A stretch of 32,139 nucleotides of DNA from Thermoleophilia bacterium. GTDB taxonomy: Bacteria > Actinomycetota > Thermoleophilia > Solirubrobacterales > 70-9. Positions 7,660 through 14,110 of the stretch are shown piece after piece. The stretch is taken from positions 1 through 32,139 of the forward strand of contig JAENWU010000017.1 of assembly GCA_016649905.1 (NCBI GenBank). The letters are read 5' to 3'. The notes beneath the pieces were generated by a model. The model saw only the letters and a program-made list of their open reading frames with translations. It was not told the DNA's origin and ran no database searches. A program made the translations under genes and the position numbers. How positions within the stretch are numbered: position 1 is the stretch's first letter; every line of letters starts with the position of its first letter.

Positions 7660-8411
7660 AAGGCTGCGTGCAGCATGCCGCCGTCGATCGGGATCACGGT
7701 CCCGGTGACGTAGGCGGCGCGCTTGGAGCAGAGGAAGGCGACGAGGTCCCCGTACTCCTCGGGTTGGCCGAGCCGGCCGGCCGGGACGTCCGTCTTGGCG
7801 GCCTCTTCAGCCTGCTCCAGAGAGCCCATGTTCGAGGCGAGCCGTTCGGTGGCGAATTTGCCGGTGGCGACGGTGTTGACGGTGATCCCGTCGCCGGCGA
7901 GCTCGCGCGAGAGCGTCTTCAGGTAGCCGACCGCCGCCATCCGGTGAGTGTTGGAGAGGTTGAGGTAGGGGATCGGCTCTCGGGTGGAGGTGGAGCCGAC
8001 GTTGACGATCCGCCCCCAGCCGCGCTCTCGCATCCCCGGCACGACCGCCTCGGCGAGGACTTTGGGCGCGAGCACCAGCGAGCGATAGGCGTGCTCCCAC
8101 TCGTCCCGCCCGTGGTCGAAGGCGCCGCCCATCGGCGGGCCACCGGTGTTGGCGACGAGGATCTCGACGGGCCCGAGCGCCCCCTCGACCTCCGCCGGCA
8201 GCGCCGCCAGCCGATCGACGTCGGCGGCATCGGCGACGAACGGCGTCGCTGCCTCGCCGATCTCCGCCGCCGCGTCCTCGAGCTTCTCCGTCGAGCGGCT
8301 GACGATCGCCACCCGCGCTCCCTCACGAGCCAGCGCAACCGCGATCCCCCGCCCCAGCCCACGGCTGGCGCCCATCACCAGCGCCACCTTGCCCTCGATG
8401 CCCAGATCCAT
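7656..8411 (-). CDS. SDR family oxidoreductase, beta-ketoacyl-ACP-reductase-like with atypical active site
   Basis: 251 residues, a normal short-chain dehydrogenase length. The cofactor loop is GASRGLG at 14-20, SRS at 38-40 suggests NADP preference, and VANTGG (87-91) stands for the usual NNAG. The active-site serine is S140 in VNVGSTSTREP, but the Tyr-x3-Lys pair is not present. The corresponding stretch is NLSNTHRMAAVG (151-162), with Ser/Asn in place of Tyr and Arg157 in place of Lys. This pattern is known in a BKR-like SDR subgroup that lacks the classical tetrad. The C-terminal IPIDGGML is canonical. Substrate unknown; may act on a 3-oxoacyl thioester or be a non-classical enzyme. Monocistronic, convergent with lysS and divergent from the tRNA gene. 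Confidence 0.85.
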   Translation of the reverse strand: MDLGIEGKVALVMGASRGLGRGIAVALAREGARVAIVSRSTEKLEDAAAEIGEAATPFVADAADVDRLAALPAEVEGALGPVEILVANTGGPPMGGAFDHGRDEWEHAYRSLVLAPKVLAEAVVPGMRERGWGRIVNVGSTSTREPIPYLNLSNTHRMAAVGYLKTLSRELAGDGITVNTVATGKFATERLASNMGSLEQAEEAAKTDVPAGRLGQPEEYGDLVAFLCSKRAAYVTGTVIPIDGGMLHAAF

Positions 8412-8473
8412 GCCCGCAGCCTAGCCCGCGCAGAAACGCTCAAGACCCGCTGCGCGGGTAGTCTTCTCCGCGA

Positions 8474-8569
8474 GCGCCCGTAGCTCAGTGGTCAACGGTT
8501 CCTTTCGGGGGGCCAAAGAGCGTCGGTCTTTCAAGCCGAAGGTCGCGGGTTCGACTCCCGTCGGGCGCA
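8474..8569 (+). tRNA. tRNA with UUC anticodon (nominally tRNA-Glu) and a 23-nt D-loop insertion
   Basis: A complete cloverleaf can be folded by hand. The acceptor stem is 8474-8480 with 8562-8568 (7 perfect pairs), discriminator A8569, no encoded CCA. The D stem is GCTC/GAGC (8483-8486, 8518-8521). The anticodon arm is TCGGT/GCCGA with loop CTTTCAA and anticodon TTC at 8530-8532. The variable loop has 5 nt. The T arm is 8545-8561 with loop TTCGACT. U8, A14, G15-C48, G18G19, U33 and the T-loop consensus are all kept. The D-loop is 31 nt rather than about 8; the extra 23 nt (8495-8517) contain GGTTCC and GGGGCC (8497-8502, 8509-8514), which form a six-pair hairpin with G-U pairs. D-stem and variable loop do not look like usual bacterial tRNA-Glu, which has a GUC-type D-stem and lacks base 47, so charging identity is uncertain. 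Confidence 0.85.
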
Positions 8570-8832
8570 TGCCGTTCCTCGCCGTTTTATGCCGGTCTTT
8601 GGCTCTGCGAAGGGGAATTCATTCCTTCAAACCAAAAGCCTTCTGCCGCCGCCTTCCGACCTGTTCCGAGGCTCGCCAGCCGCTGACTGCTACATCTCAG
8701 CTACATCCGGGGGACCGAAATGGCCTCGTGGCGGTCTCCCGAACCAGATCTCAGGCAACCCATGCCACCGACCTCCGCCTGGGCGCACAGGACTCCCATT
8801 TGTCGCACGCGGGGGCGTGCGGTGGTTCGCCC

Positions 8833-9753
8833 ATGCACACCCAGACGGAGAGCACCCAGGGCCACCGCCGCATCCGCGCCATCCTCCCGGGTGCCGCGGC
8901 CGGCCTCGCCCTCTACCTGCTGACGATTTCCGGGGAGGTGATGCTGGGAGCCAGCGTTCGCTGGTTCCTCGCCTACCTCGGCGCTGCGATCGCGGGAACG
9001 ATCGTGCCCCTCGGGGTAGGCGCCGAGGGTCTTGCCTGGGTTGCCGCCCTCGCACCGATCGCCTGGTCCCTGGCCGGGCTGGCCCTGCCGGGCCGCGGTC
9101 GAGTGTGGGGGCGGCGCCTTGGCGCTCGCCGGCCCAGCTCTGAAGAGGTGGATGCTCTCGCCGACGCCTTGGAAACGCTGCGCTGCACTGAACCGAATCT
9201 CCCCGGCGCAGCGGAGTTTCTGGTTCTCGATGACCCGCTTCCCGGCGCAGCGGTTCGTGGCCGCGCCCTGATCCTCAGCCGGGGGCTGCTGGACCACACC
9301 GAGTCGTTGCCAGCTGTCCTCGCCCATGAGCTCGGACATGCGGACACCCTCGACGGTCGCCTCACCGAGGCACTCGAGCGCCTCGCTCTCTGGGGCGATC
9401 CGCTGGCATCGGTGCGATGCGAGGCCGGGGGGGAGGGTGAGCTCCACGACGACCCTCGTGGCGGCCTGCTCTGGGGCCTACTGCGCTGGACCCTGCGCCT
9501 CGCCGGCGGCAGCTTCGCCCAGCAGTTGCTGACGCCGCTCTGGGCCGCACACTGGCGAGCTCGAGAGTACGCCGCCGACGACTACGCCGCATCGCTGGGC
9601 CAGGCTGAGGATCTGGCCGGCTACCTGGCCGATCAGGAGCAGCCGTTCGATGCTCCGCAGCGCGGACTGTTCTTCAACCCCGCCGAGCATCCCCCGGTGG
9701 CGCTGCGCATCGAGCGACTGCTGGGAAGCTTCGATCACGAGGGATCGAAGTGA
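8833..9753 (+). CDS. M48-like membrane zinc metallopeptidase
   Basis: 306 residues from the ATG at 8833; the frame is open further upstream but that would overlap the tRNA. N-terminal hydrophobic segments at about 16-40 and 46-90 suggest two or three membrane passes, followed by a protease domain. The zinc motif HELGH is at 165-169 (AVLAHELGHADTLDG). A likely third ligand is E245 in REYAADDYAA, the ExxxD helix typical of M48 and BlaR1/HtpX-like gluzincins. The substrate is unknown. Unlike BlaR1 systems, no BlaI-type repressor is next to it. Its TGA overlaps the next GTG by four bases, suggesting coupled translation with two small downstream ORFs. The position just after a tRNA gene fits an accessory island. 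Confidence 0.75.
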   Translation: MHTQTESTQGHRRIRAILPGAAAGLALYLLTISGEVMLGASVRWFLAYLGAAIAGTIVPLGVGAEGLAWVAALAPIAWSLAGLALPGRGRVWGRRLGARRPSSEEVDALADALETLRCTEPNLPGAAEFLVLDDPLPGAAVRGRALILSRGLLDHTESLPAVLAHELGHADTLDGRLTEALERLALWGDPLASVRCEAGGEGELHDDPRGGLLWGLLRWTLRLAGGSFAQQLLTPLWAAHWRAREYAADDYAASLGQAEDLAGYLADQEQPFDAPQRGLFFNPAEHPPVALRIERLLGSFDHEGSK

Positions 9754-9980
9754 TCGCCGCTTTCGTCTTGGGAGCGATGACGGCACCGGGACTGTGTCAA
9801 AGCACTGGCTTCATGATACGGGGGTGCAGCTGCCCCGCCTGTCGCGTGCTTATGCTCCGCGCGGGGTTGCGGGTCCTTTCAGACGGCCCGATCTGGACCG
9901 TCGAGGACTATGCGGCCCAGCTCGGCATCTCGCGCGAGGAGTTGCTCAGGATCGCGGGCGGATTGGAGATACCGAGATGA
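9750..9980 (+). CDS. Small protein with HTH-like C-terminus
   Basis: 76 residues, GTG start overlapping the peptidase stop (GTGA). The N-terminal half is hydrophobic and Cys-containing (CSCPACRVLMLRAGL), with a CxCxxC arrangement that could bind metal. The C-terminal part (WTVEDYAAQLGISREELLRIAGGLEIPR, about 49-76) looks like a short helix-turn-helix. I do not recognise a family. Its TGA overlaps the next ATG (ATGA), so three ORFs are chained by four-base overlaps, which is the main support for it being real. A regulatory or accessory role for the peptidase is possible but only inferred from position. Confidence 0.5.
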   Translation: MIAAFVLGAMTAPGLCQSTGFMIRGCSCPACRVLMLRAGLRVLSDGPIWTVEDYAAQLGISREELLRIAGGLEIPR

Positions 9981-10219
9981 GCGAGTCCCACCCAGGTCGC
10001 TTCACTCGGGCCGCGGTTCACTCCGAGGCCGGTGAGGCCGAGCTGCGCCTCAGCCGGCAAGGCAACTGGCAGTTGCACCATCGCGCCGAGGGTGATCGCG
10101 ACTGGCGCCTTGCCTGTAGTGGTGACCTGAAACTGGCGCATTCGTGCCGGACCCGATGCCTGCGGAGGAGCCTGTGCTCCTCCGCAACCTGCTGCTCGAC
10201 CGAGCCGCTCGGCGCGTAA
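9977..10219 (+). CDS. Small hypothetical protein, possibly frameshifted near its C-terminus
   Basis: 80 residues, ATG overlapping the upstream stop. Residues 1-55 (MSESHPGRFTRAAVHSEAG start, then WQLHHRAEGDRDWRLACSGDLK) look like a normal hydrophilic protein. From about residue 56 the sequence becomes Cys/Ser/Arg-rich, and the neighbouring frame from 10141 onward instead encodes a winged-helix-like segment. This suggests that either the original gene has lost its frame around 10125-10145 or two ORFs were joined by deletion. No family recognised. Treat the last ~25 residues as unreliable. Confidence 0.4.
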   Translation: MSESHPGRFTRAAVHSEAGEAELRLSRQGNWQLHHRAEGDRDWRLACSGDLKLAHSCRTRCLRRSLCSSATCCSTEPLGA

Positions 10220-10335
10220 CGCTCAATGGGGCGGAGGTGAAAACTCTCAATCGCACCAGCCGCACCCTCGAGAGCTACGCCAGTAAGTTGCGCGGCAACC
10301 TCCGCCGCCCCGGCGCCAAAGGGCGCGGGCTGCTT
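10144..10335 (+). pseudogene. Remnant of an OmpR/PhoB-type winged-helix DNA-binding domain
   Basis: In this frame the translation reads LLLDRAARRVTLNGAEV followed closely by SRTLESYASKLRGNL. These match the beginning ('L.LD...R.V..dG..V.L') and the recognition-helix/C-terminal end ('R.TLeSy.SrLR.kL') of response-regulator type winged-helix domains. The ~35 residues that normally lie between them (helices 1-2) are missing, and the closing hairpin is lost, so the piece looks internally deleted. There is an in-frame stop at 10123 just before, and no receiver domain nearby. Inference: a decayed regulator gene at the junction behind the small ORFs. It could still be read as part of a longer ORF but has no plausible function. 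Confidence 0.45.
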
Positions 10336-10446
10336 GACTCTCATCGCCATCCGCCGCGGACGAATGTCCATCCGCGACCTTTGGTCCCGGCCGGGGTTTG
10401 GGTTGAGCGAAAGAATTTCGGCAAGCAAACGGCGAGGGGGATGCAG

Positions 10447-11496
10447 ATGAGGAGCAGGGGGAGATTCCGGGCACTGGCGAGCACGGTCACGGCAGAGCGG
10501 ATCGACTCCGCCCGCGCCGTACCCGCCGCCCTCCTCGCCGTCGGCGTGACGGCGCTCCTGGCCGCCTCGGGCGCCCAGGCCGCGACCGTCACCATCGGCA
10601 GCCCGTCAATCTCGGGCATCCCCCCGAAAACGATCGGCAGCCTGTCGACCCTGGTTGCCACGGCCTCCCCCCAGGAAGGCGCCAGGATGACCTCGCCGAT
10701 CAGCGGCAGGATCGTTCGCTGGCGGATCGGCGGCGCCTCCGGCGGACCCTTCCGCCTGCGGGTGATGACGCCCGGCGAAGGGCTGCTCTACGTCGGTGGC
10801 GCCATGAGCAGCCCGCAGACCCCGAGTGGGACCGATGTCCAGGTCTTCTCGGCCAGCCTGCCGATCAGGGCGGGGGAGACGATCGGCCTCGACAACGCCA
10901 ACGCGTCCGACCAGGTCGGCCTCGGCTTCATGCCCGGGGCGGGCGTCGCGTCTTGGACGCCGCCGCTGCCGCCCGGCCTCGGCATCCCGGCCACCGGCTC
11001 CATGCCCGACACCGAACTGGCGCTCAACGCGGACGTCCAGCCCGAACCGACCATCGCCAGCGTCACGCCCGCCGCCGGCTCGATCGCAGGCGGCAGCGAA
11101 GTGACAATCCTCGGCAGCGATTTCTCAGGCGCGACGGCGGTCAGGTTCGGCCTCGTGCCCGCCCTCAGCTTCTCGGTCCTGACCGACACCCGCATCCTTG
11201 CGATCTCCCCGCCTGGGTCTAAACCGGGCCCGGTCGACGCCGTCGTCACCACCCCGGCGGGAACTACCGGCGCCCTGCCGCCCGACCGCTACACCTACAC
11301 GGCGTGCGTCGTGCCCAAACTGAAGCACCGCTCGCTGAAAGCGGCGAAGAAGCTGCTGCGCCGCAGGGAATGCCGCCCCGGCCGGGTCACGCGGGCCTAC
11401 GGGGCCAAAAAATCGGCCCGGGTCGTCCGCCAGGGTCACAAGCCGAAGTCGATCCTGCCGCCAGGGTCGAAGGTGAGCATCAGGATCGCCGGATAG
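10447..11496 (+). CDS. Secreted protein with IPT/TIG domain and PASTA-like C-terminus
   Basis: 349 residues from the ATG at 10447, 7 nt after GAGGGG; an ATG at 10441 sits on top of the ribosome site and is less likely. A signal peptide ends near LLAASGAQAA. A ~150-residue beta-rich region follows, then an IPT/TIG domain (TIASVTPAAGSIAGGSEVTILGSDF and on), then a tail beginning CVVPKLKHRSLKAAKKLL with the PASTA pattern 'vP.l.g.sl..Ak..L....' ending VSIRIAG. TIG and PASTA modules are extracellular Ig-like or peptidoglycan-associated folds, so a cell-surface or wall-attached role is likely. No catalytic motif. Preceded by a regulator remnant; followed after 91 nt by the DUF6338-like gene. The gap holds only a 17-codon ORF I do not credit. 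Confidence 0.75.
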   Translation: MRSRGRFRALASTVTAERIDSARAVPAALLAVGVTALLAASGAQAATVTIGSPSISGIPPKTIGSLSTLVATASPQEGARMTSPISGRIVRWRIGGASGGPFRLRVMTPGEGLLYVGGAMSSPQTPSGTDVQVFSASLPIRAGETIGLDNANASDQVGLGFMPGAGVASWTPPLPPGLGIPATGSMPDTELALNADVQPEPTIASVTPAAGSIAGGSEVTILGSDFSGATAVRFGLVPALSFSVLTDTRILAISPPGSKPGPVDAVVTTPAGTTGALPPDRYTYTACVVPKLKHRSLKAAKKLLRRRECRPGRVTRAYGAKKSARVVRQGHKPKSILPPGSKVSIRIAG

Positions 11497-11587
11497 CCCG
11501 GCGCCCACCCGAGGTGACATTATGCGCAGCCCTCGGCGCTGGGCCTCGCGAGTCTGCTGCGTCCTTTGCCCCTGATAGGAACCGGGG

Positions 11588-12265
11588 ATGCTCAGCACTG
11601 CCGTTTCGATCCTCGCCGCAGTAGCCCTGCTGATGCCGGGCTTCATCATCGCCGAGCTGAGCGTCGCCCGCTCGGCTCGCTCCTCGCGCAGCGATCTCGA
11701 ACTGGCGCTGCGGGCGCTGGCCTACACCTTGATTGTCCACCTGGCCTTCGGCTTTTGGACTGCGCACTTGGTCAAGACCGTCGGCGCGCCGGAGCATTGG
11801 GCCGATCACCTGGGGGCGATCAGCGCCTACATCGGCGTCGTCCTGCTCGGCGTCCCGATCGCCCTGGGGGTTTGCCTGAACCGCTACCTCGCTTACGTGG
11901 AGGCCCAGGACGGGCCCCCGAACCTCTTTGCCGCCGGCCTCGGCGGCGGCGAGGCCCGCGACGCCTTCGACTACGCCTACCAGCGCTGGCGCAAGGATGG
12001 CGTCTACGTGATCGTCGAGCTGGTCGGCCACAGCGCACAATCCCCCCGGCTGGTCGGCGGCATCTACGGCCGGCGCTCCGCTGTCGGCCAGACGCCCCAG
12101 CCACACGACATCTACCTTGAATCGCTCTGCACCGTGACCGTCGACGAGCAGGGCATCCGTAGCCTGGACCGTCGCGCCGACCCCGAGCGCGGCGTCTACA
12201 TCGCCGCGCATCAGATCGCCCGCGTCGATCTGGTCCCCGGCGGACCCGATACCCTGCAGTCATGA
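11588..12265 (+). CDS. DUF6338-like membrane protein
   Basis: 225 residues; AGGA about 9 nt before the ATG. Hydrophobic segments lie at about 3-23, 42-62 and 82-104, with 'LLMPGFIIAEL' in the first and 'RSDLELALRALAYTLIVHL' before the second, as in DUF6338 proteins. The C-terminal ~110 residues are soluble (WRKDGVYVIVELVGHSAQSPRLVGGIYG, then PHDIYLE), a beta-rich cytoplasmic domain also typical of that family as I recall it. Function unknown. Its TGA overlaps the ATG of a 43-codon gene by four bases, which in turn overlaps a 54-codon gene, so the three look like one translationally coupled unit. A replication-initiator gene follows. Confidence 0.6.
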   Translation: MLSTAVSILAAVALLMPGFIIAELSVARSARSSRSDLELALRALAYTLIVHLAFGFWTAHLVKTVGAPEHWADHLGAISAYIGVVLLGVPIALGVCLNRYLAYVEAQDGPPNLFAAGLGGGEARDAFDYAYQRWRKDGVYVIVELVGHSAQSPRLVGGIYGRRSAVGQTPQPHDIYLESLCTVTVDEQGIRSLDRRADPERGVYIAAHQIARVDLVPGGPDTLQS

Positions 12266-12393
12266 GCGAGTCAGGCAACAAGCGCTTGCAGGAGGGTGCG
12301 CTCAGCGCCCTGAAGACGCCGAAGAACCCACCGGCCCCGACCAAGCTGGTGCCTCTCGCGCCGGCGAAGAACGGGCAGGCCAGCGGCAAATGA
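12262..12393 (+). CDS. 43-residue protein, copy 1 of a TPKNPPxPTxLVPLAP micro-protein pair
   Basis: Too short for most gene callers. The ATG overlaps the DUF6338-like stop (ATGA) and its own TGA overlaps the ATG of the next small gene. A polar start (MSESGNKRLQEGALSALK) is followed by the core TPKNPPAPTKLVPLAP (residues 19-34) and a short basic tail. No signal peptide or membrane segment is evident. The core recurs in the next gene with 14 of 16 residues identical, while the codons differ silently at seven positions and non-silently at two, the pattern expected for a translated and selected peptide. No family recognised. A proline-rich linear motif could bind an SH3-like or membrane partner; the neighbouring membrane protein is the obvious candidate. 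Confidence 0.6.
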   Translation: MSESGNKRLQEGALSALKTPKNPPAPTKLVPLAPAKNGQASGK

Positions 12394-12554
12394 GTTCGCG
12401 GCCTCCAGGCAGGCCCGCGCGTCGCCCGGCTGGGGCTCCACTCGAAGAGCACGCATCGCTCACCCCCAAGAGCACCCCGAAGAACCCGCCCGGGCCGACC
12501 AACCTGGTCCCCTTGGCGCCAAAGCTGCCGGCTCCCTCGCCCGAGAAGAAGTAG
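12390..12554 (+). CDS. 54-residue protein, copy 2 of the TPKNPPxPTxLVPLAP micro-protein pair
   Basis: The ATG overlaps the stop of copy 1 (ATGA). An Arg/Pro-rich N-terminus (SSRPPGRPARRPAG) and an acidic patch (LEEH) precede TPKS and then the core TPKNPPGPTNLVPLAP (29-44), ending with a Pro/Lys tail. The N-terminal part differs from copy 1, so only the core and the downstream lysine are shared; the pair therefore arose by duplication followed by divergence outside the core. No transmembrane helix, which argues against a filamentous-phage coat protein. No Cys or leader/core layout of a ribosomal peptide is visible. Function unknown. Confidence 0.6.
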   Translation: MSSRPPGRPARRPAGAPLEEHASLTPKSTPKNPPGPTNLVPLAPKLPAPSPEKK

Positions 12555-12669
12555 CCGCTTAGCTCGTTCCGCCCGCCCGAGTCTCGACCGGGCTTGGAGT
12601 GGCCTCGCTCTTGGGGGGGGCGAAACTTGGGTGGGGCGAGAACCCGCTCGCCATCGCTCACCCGCAGCG

Positions 12670-13911
12670 ATGGCCTTGCGCCCACCCAATGACTTCAGCC
12701 CGCCCGCAGCTCCCCCGCGCCCGCCCGGCGAGGGGGAGCTGCGGGCACTCTGGAGCCGGCACGAGGCCAATCGCCGCGAGCGCGAGCGGGTGGGGGAGTG
12801 GCGACACGCCCTTGCCGCAGCGCGTCGCGCCGAGGACGGCGAGCTGCAGCCCGCCCGCAGATCCGCAAGTCTGCCGCCCTACCTCTGTGACCTCGCCGCG
12901 GCTGGCCCTGACAGCCGCGCGGCCCTGCGGCCCGTTCCCCGCCCAGGTCGCGCTCGCGGCGCTGGCGTCGACACCTTCTCACCCTGCTGGTACGCGGAGC
13001 CCGGCACTCCGCTGGCCCGGGCGATGCGGGCCTTGGCCACACGTCGCACCCGTCTTGCCGATCTCCTGCCTGAGCCGGTCGCCGGCTACCGGGTCGGTTG
13101 GTTCGCCGAGCCCGGCCTCGTCTTCGCCGAGGGCCGTCCCGGCGGCGGCTCGCTCTGCGCAGCCGCCGAGCTCGCGGCCGCTGCGGCCCGTCTCGATCAC
13201 GCCCTCGAAGACCTCGGACTCCCGCTCGCCTCGGTCCCCAGCGCTGGTCTGCGCCGCCTCGACGTCGCCGTCGACCTCTGGATCGATTCAGCGGCTGAGG
13301 GGGTGGCGCTGCTGGAGTGCGTCGGCGCCGCCTCCTTTGGCGCTGGCAAGCTGGCCACCTATCGGGCCGAGCGCCGCGTCGAGAGCGTCCTTGTCAAGAG
13401 CCCAGCCGGGCGCACCCTCGCCCGCCTCTATGACAAAGGAGCCCAGACCGGAGCGGCGCCGCTCGGGCGCTGGCTGCGCCTGGAGGCCCAGTGGCGCCTG
13501 CCGCGCGGCTCGCGAATAGCGCTTTCAGAGGTCGATTCGGCGTTCCTGCGCGAGCGCTTTGCCGCCCGCTTCGCGCCGCTCTGGCTGGCCGCCGGCGGCT
13601 TTCGCCTCGGCGGCCTCGCCGCCCTGGCGGAGCGGATCGAGGGCGCGGTCTCAAGTGGCCAGCTGCTGCCCTCGCGTGCCCGCTCAATCGCCGGATACCT
13701 GGTGCTCGGGGCGGCCGGTATCCCCCAGGGCGCCAAGCGCACTGCCTCCGAGCTCGAGCGCGAGTGCCGGGAACTTGGGCTTTCGGTCGCGCTGATCGAG
13801 GCCGGTGAGCGGCGGATCGACATTGCCACCGTTCTCGACGAGTGCCTCGCACCGGAGCCCTGGGAGCGTCAAACAGCCCGCCCAAAGCTTGAGCCCAACG
13901 GGCTCGACTAA
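12670..13911 (+). CDS. Replication initiation protein (Rep_trans / filamentous-phage RstA-like)
   Basis: 413 residues from the ATG at 12670; an in-frame GTG at 12631, 10 nt after a G-run, is an alternative. Characteristic motifs appear in order: LRRLDVAVDLW (194-204, the 'R.D.a.D' strand), ARLYDKGAQ (251-259, the 'lYDKg' motif) and WLRLEAQWRLP (268-278, the 'R.E.q.r' motif). These define the replication-initiation-factor family of rolling-circle plasmids, ICEs and inoviruses, which nick at an origin and start rolling-circle replication. The N-terminal ~90 residues are Pro/Arg-rich and not conserved. No integrase, relaxase or Zot-like ATPase is visible nearby, so this is either a Rep of a stripped integrated element or a domesticated copy. 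Likely downstream of the micro-protein pair, 115 nt away. Confidence 0.68.
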   Translation: MALRPPNDFSPPAAPPRPPGEGELRALWSRHEANRRERERVGEWRHALAAARRAEDGELQPARRSASLPPYLCDLAAAGPDSRAALRPVPRPGRARGAGVDTFSPCWYAEPGTPLARAMRALATRRTRLADLLPEPVAGYRVGWFAEPGLVFAEGRPGGGSLCAAAELAAAAARLDHALEDLGLPLASVPSAGLRRLDVAVDLWIDSAAEGVALLECVGAASFGAGKLATYRAERRVESVLVKSPAGRTLARLYDKGAQTGAAPLGRWLRLEAQWRLPRGSRIALSEVDSAFLRERFAARFAPLWLAAGGFRLGGLAALAERIEGAVSSGQLLPSRARSIAGYLVLGAAGIPQGAKRTASELERECRELGLSVALIEAGERRIDIATVLDECLAPEPWERQTARPKLEPNGLD

Positions 13912-14110
13912 ACGAATAGACGAGAGGTGCGCACCGAACCCTCGGCCATTCGTGGCTGTTTCACCGTTCGCGTACCACATAGCCCAAATCGCGGATCTCA
14001 CACCGGTAGGGGTATCGGCTGACGCCGTACATACGTCTCAAAGAGTGAGAGGGCCTAAGCATCACGGCCTGATAGTCCCGCGAGCGGGCACCAGAGAACA
14101 GGAGAGCGGT

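Noticed and set aside
8495-8517. Self-splicing or archaeal-type intron in the tRNA
   Set aside because: Far too short for a group I intron, and no bulge-helix-bulge at the junction; it is described only as an insertion.
8545-8569. Attachment-site repeat of the tRNA 3' end
   Set aside because: No second copy of the T-arm/acceptor sequence was found by eye elsewhere in the window, so no island end can be set.
11522-11575. 17-codon ORF before the DUF6338-like gene as a leader peptide
   Set aside because: No ribosome site, no regulatory codon run and no paired hairpins.
12262-12554. Filamentous-phage coat proteins or RiPP precursors
   Set aside because: No transmembrane segment, no Cys/Ser/Thr-rich core and no modifying enzyme nearby.
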